Origin: NS-12 sp045403215
Lineage (GTDB): Bacteria > Nitrospirota > Nitrospiria > Nitrospirales > NS-4
Length of the DNA: 8,401 bases
Direction of reading: 5' to 3'
Assembly (NCBI GenBank): GCA_045403215.1
Contig: JAXIOW010000019.1
Location: forward strand, 1 to 8,401
The translations under genes were made by a program, and so were the position numbers. The notes under the pieces are model-generated. The model was not told the origin of the DNA. It ran no database searches and saw only the letters and a list, made by a program, of their open reading frames with translations. This document shows, piece after piece, positions 7,101-8,401 of the stretch (positions within the stretch are counted from its first letter, which is position 1; every line of letters begins with the position of its first letter).

Positions 7101-7996
7101 GGTTCACGACCACCCCGAAGCAGATCCATACGTCTACGGACTGTGCGGGGTTGCCCTGCGACGCGGCCGTGACGCAATATTCGTTCCGGTCCGACGCGCC
7201 GCCGCTGGGGACCGAGCTCTGGGCCTTTATCCCGCAGGACCTCCTGCCGCAGCTCCGGTGGTTGACGATGCCCAGCTATGACCATATGTATTACATGGAC
7301 CTGACGCCCAAGGTGACGGACGCGCGGATCTTTGCTGCGGATGCCGATCATCCCGGTGGCTGGGGGACCATCCTGATCGGGGGATTCCGGCTCGGCGGGA
7401 GCTGCGCCACGTGCGTCGGCAAGGGCACGCCGCGGGTGGTGCAGGCGGATTTCAATAATAACGGGACCACCACCGATACCGGCAATGGATCAAGCGGCAG
7501 TGATTATCGCGTGTTCCTCTCCTCGTATTTCGTGATGGATGTCACGAACCCGGAGAAGGAGCCGACCCTGCTCTGGGTCTTCCGCGATGATGATCTGGGG
7601 CTGACCACGGCCGCGCCCGCGGTCTTGCGGGCCAATCCCACGACCGACGCCAAGACCTCCAGCACCAACGAGAAATGGTACGTGGCCTTTGGCACCGGCC
7701 CCACGCACCACGATGCCTTCAGCACCCAGACCGCGCAGGTCTTCGTGGTGGACCTGAAACTGGGGCCAACCTACGTCGATATTAATAGGTCAACTGGCAA
7801 CAAAGGCAAAGGCAAGGGGGCAGGCCAACCCTGCCCGACCTCCTTACCCTGCATAAGTGCTGATCAGCGTCGTGGGGACCTGATTGCTTCCGGAAGTGAT
7901 TCCCCAGGTGTCCGGATTGATGTTGCCGCCATTCGTGGTCAGGCGCCACATCGCGCCTCTCCACACAGGATTGTTACCGTTACAGCCCGCGCTTAA
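4103..7996 (+). CDS. pilY1: Pilus-tip adhesin PilY1, C-terminus replaced by inverted sequence
   Basis: PilY1/PilC proteins sit at the tip of type IVa pilus fibres and act in adhesion, pilus extension and mechanosensing. The 1297-aa frame has a basic N-terminus and hydrophobic segment (residues 3-30). A vWA-like domain begins at PNVLFIADMSST, with MIDAS-like D62-S64-T66 (Thr where Ser is usual), then NFLNWVALRRAD, STPLAEGLYEG (341-351) and LFTDGRAD with D444. A DANGNNLPD calcium-type loop lies at 589-597. The PilC beta-propeller starts near QWKLGDVVNSSPIVVG (922-937) and includes VGANDGMLHAINSG and ELWAFIPQDLLPQLRW. Homologous sequence ends near residue 1253 (nt 7860). The last 43 residues are a frame through inverted DNA with no family resemblance, ending at a stop by chance. 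The protein as written lacks the final third of the propeller and would probably be non-functional. With the 284-bp segment upright and joined to bases 4-762, the frame runs for 1605 codons. Confidence 0.9.
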   Translation: MFLKRLGFWLLPSVVVLGVIGIIFWTAPTIAGLPNSMTNADYSGSPPFLDTVAMPNVLFIADMSSTMKQREYGGVSFNASTKFAGLFDPMKCYNYNTSDNRFDPSGAAKAAINTACASTLWDGNFLNWVALRRADAAKKAMTGGTCVKVSGGGAIRDADGNCLSTGSPSLPTITHQLLYGTSSATDHSTGSVSSALYTGRIPDTVAKGGLASAPASLYVFLRASGSLSTPGNLVGWICVDDDSTAPAAGATSCSDADSYAESRFRLFVGLESQPRGVLHDFAGKARFGFMQIGGSSSSGVQILVGTGSRQSRDYKGTTVETFNSNTAAMVDAVDELFHEGSTPLAEGLYEGIRYFAQLDSAFNSSAYAFPLAYSPAVTLGASGKGSIGSGEITALTGSETCPAGYITNACGRDPYFFGGNHTPAWASPSAQVSCCKSFIVLFTDGRADFSTDLPANAASLREVAALHSNHGTHCTGANSSNPPSPLTTCSDSTALSAKDALSQHKTDRGVAGAHYMDEIAWWARTNDLRPGFAGDTAPASSNANIAVINEPGHPLKGFQNVTTYAYQVSKDAVGREFLMHTAMMGAFEDANGNNLPDNGLTPAAPCDLIDLTKPCEWDKVNNTTGALGRDNKPDAFFESESVDDMQDKLTAVLNSVLQRTNSGTSISVLASSSTGEGAVYQAYFYPHLVEGLNQVDWVGYLQSIFVDKFGNLREDYSGSGCTGSPDGKLVLTHDCIIKIRQETNPASPNFNSVVVDRFKDDGTEPGSVAGDGVADTTTPFQTVTLTTGGLSNVQPIWEGGRRLALLNPGATCESSTTWPKSGNMSQGGTTCRRILTWADLGNSGYVDTGETLEFSTANVASLCPYLGASLVLDCNSSVAANRTAAQNEATDIINWIRGSSVSVLRDRTLNVVNDVGVTVQAQWKLGDVVNSSPIVVGPPHERFDIIYGDATYAQFFQRYKDRRQVTYVGANDGMLHAINSGFFRVENQPIDGTGPTVQVRFTTTPKQIHTSTDCAGLPCDAAVTQYSFRSDAPPLGTELWAFIPQDLLPQLRWLTMPSYDHMYYMDLTPKVTDARIFAADADHPGGWGTILIGGFRLGGSCATCVGKGTPRVVQADFNNNGTTTDTGNGSSGSDYRVFLSSYFVMDVTNPEKEPTLLWVFRDDDLGLTTAAPAVLRANPTTDAKTSSTNEKWYVAFGTGPTHHDAFSTQTAQVFVVDLKLGPTYVDINRSTGNKGKGKGAGQPCPTSLPCISADQRRGDLIASGSDSPGVRIDVAAIRGQAPHRASPHRIVTVTARA
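4553..4560 (+). repeat. Eight-G tract in pilY1
   Basis: Eight consecutive G encode Gly151-Gly153 of PilY1, within the N-terminal vWA-like part. A one-base slip would frameshift the gene early. Neisserial pilC, a homologue, is known to vary by slippage in a longer poly-G tract, so the site is worth noting although eight G is short. Confidence 0.75.
7604..7860 (+). repeat. Left arm of a pilY1 inverted repeat
   Basis: These 257 bp, encoding PilY1 from about T1168 to A1253, are the reverse complement of 8145-8401 with no gaps and four mismatches (253/257 identical by hand alignment). The arm stops at GCATAAGTGC (7851-7860). Outward it runs to the point matched by the window's last base, so its true outer length is unknown. 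All four differences are transitions that change an amino acid. Confidence 0.95.
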
Positions 7997-8401
7997 CGTG
8001 GGGCCGTTGCAGATGACGCTCCCGACGTAGATCACATCCACCCGGAAATCCAGGTTGAAATCGAGCGTGACCGCATCCCCCATGAAGGCGCCGGTCTCCC
8101 CGGAATCAAAGACCCGGAGGGCGGCGGTCGCCACACTCGTATCGGCACTTATGCAGGGTAAGGAGGTCGGGCAGGGTTGGCCTGCCCCCTTGCCTTTGCC
8201 TTTGTTGCCAGTTGACCTATTAATATCGACGTAGGCTGGCCCCAGTTTCAGGTCCACCACGAAGACCTGCGCGGTCTGGGTGCTGAAGGCATCGTAGTGC
8301 GTGGGGCCGGTGCCAAAGACCACGTACCATTTCTCGTTGGTGCTGGAGGTCTTGGCGTCGGTCGTGGGATTGACCCGCAAGACCGCGGGCGCGGCCGTGG
8401 T
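7844..8401 (-). CDS. pilY1: PilY1 internal segment, reverse strand, truncated at both ends
   Basis: The - strand is open from the window edge (8401) to a TAA at 7844-7846, 185 codons. Codons from 8401 to 8145 repeat PilY1 residues of the left arm with four substitutions (Val, Val, Tyr, Ala in place of Ala, Ala, His, Thr). Codons from 8144 to 7861 encode the next part of the PilY1 propeller, including GDAVTLDFNLDFRVDVIYVG and GAMWRLTTNGG...DPDTWGI, which typically follows in this family. The frame reaches ...LISTYAG and then stops only because it runs into the reverse complement of the left arm. In an intact gene GCTGPNKPGPIAAAPT (window start) would follow. The 5' end lies beyond the window. 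It is either part of an oppositely oriented pilY1 copy or a fold-back product. Confidence 0.8.
   Translation of the reverse strand, partial: TTAAPAVLRVNPTTDAKTSSTNEKWYVVFGTGPTHYDAFSTQTAQVFVVDLKLGPAYVDINRSTGNKGKGKGAGQPCPTSLPCISADTSVATAALRVFDSGETGAFMGDAVTLDFNLDFRVDVIYVGSVICNGPTLSAGCNGNNPVWRGAMWRLTTNGGNINPDTWGITSGSNQVPTTLISTYAG
7846..7860 (+). repeat. 15-bp inverted repeat at the segment B boundary (left)
   Basis: ACCCTGCATAAGTGC lies at the break between normal pilY1 and the inverted segment. Its reverse complement, GCACTTATGCAGGGT, is at 8145-8159. The reverse complement would also be the natural right border of upright segment B if bases 1-4 (GGGT) are its last four bases. It is thus a candidate crossover or microhomology site. 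It resembles no recombinase site known to me. Confidence 0.6.
7861..8144 (-). other. Inverted pilY1 segment B (possible invertible DNA)
   Basis: This 284-bp unique segment lies between the two inverted arms. Read on the - strand it supplies the PilY1 propeller portion missing after nt 7860 of the + strand gene. Turned over, it restores the frame on both sides: 3758 nt (4103-7860) + 284 + 14 shared repeat bases + 759 nt (4-762) = 4815 nt = 1605 codons. On the + strand it encodes only an antisense tail ending at 7996; no other gene or promoter is evident in it. Confidence 0.8.
8145..8401 (-). repeat. Right arm of the pilY1 inverted repeat
   Basis: This is the reverse complement of 7604-7860 with four mismatches. 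It begins with GCACTTATGCAGGGT and runs off the window, so total arm length cannot be given. The mismatches argue against a simple self-copy, but low-coverage errors at a contig end could also produce them. Confidence 0.95.

Noticed and set aside
7862..7996. RGD tripeptide in the C-terminal tail of the truncated PilY1 (QRRGDL)
   Set aside because: An RGD motif is known in Pseudomonas PilY1, but here it comes from antisense translation of the inverted segment, outside any homologous context, so it is coincidence.
7604..8401. Diversity-generating retroelement template/variable repeat pair
   Set aside because: The arms are inverted, differences are not concentrated at template adenines, and there is no reverse transcriptase or Avd-like gene in the window.
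7604..8401. Insertion sequence ends or a transposon as cause of the inverted repeat
   Set aside because: Both arms and the spacer encode PilY1 itself; no transposase, target duplication or terminal repeat is present.

Overview
The window carries a type IVa pilus minor-pilin operon, all on the + strand: fimT/gspH-type pilin, pilV, pilW, pilX and the large tip adhesin pilY1 (1223-7996). It is preceded by the C-terminal end of another pilY1 reading frame (1-765). The genes are tightly packed: fimT/pilV and pilV/pilW overlap by ATGA, with a 28-nt gap before pilX and 10 nt before pilY1. The products fit the priming/tip complex of a type IVa pilus: four prepilins with class III leaders, and PilY1 with a vWA-like N-terminus and a PilC-type beta-propeller. 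The host is therefore a GC-rich Gram-negative-type bacterium with type IVa pili. I cannot place it firmly; the long PilY1 would suit Nitrospirota or deltaproteobacterial-like lineages, but that is a guess.

Region 766-1222 separates the upstream pilY1 end from the operon. It holds a likely intrinsic terminator (805-834), some weak regulatory-looking motifs, and two copies of a -24/-12 (sigma-54-type) promoter sequence 21 bp apart just before fimT. This suggests RpoN-dependent expression, as known for pilus genes in some other bacteria.

The striking part is the right end. PilY1 reads normally to about residue 1253 (nt 7860). The next 284 bp (7861-8144) are in the wrong orientation: the - strand there encodes exactly the PilY1 segment that should come next. 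Beyond it (8145-8401) lies a reverse-complement copy of the preceding 257 bp of pilY1 (253/257 identical by my hand alignment). The layout is A > B-inverted < A-copy, so both the + and - strand pilY1 frames stop early. The window's first codons continue, in frame, exactly where segment B ends. Joining A + B (upright) + C (window start) gives one uninterrupted 1605-codon PilY1, and a 15-bp inverted repeat flanks B.

This could be an invertible, phase-variable segment of the pilus-tip adhesin, a pair of inverted/tandem pilY1 copies, or a fold-back chimera or assembly error at a microhomology. The sequence alone cannot separate these, and no recombinase gene is present in the window.
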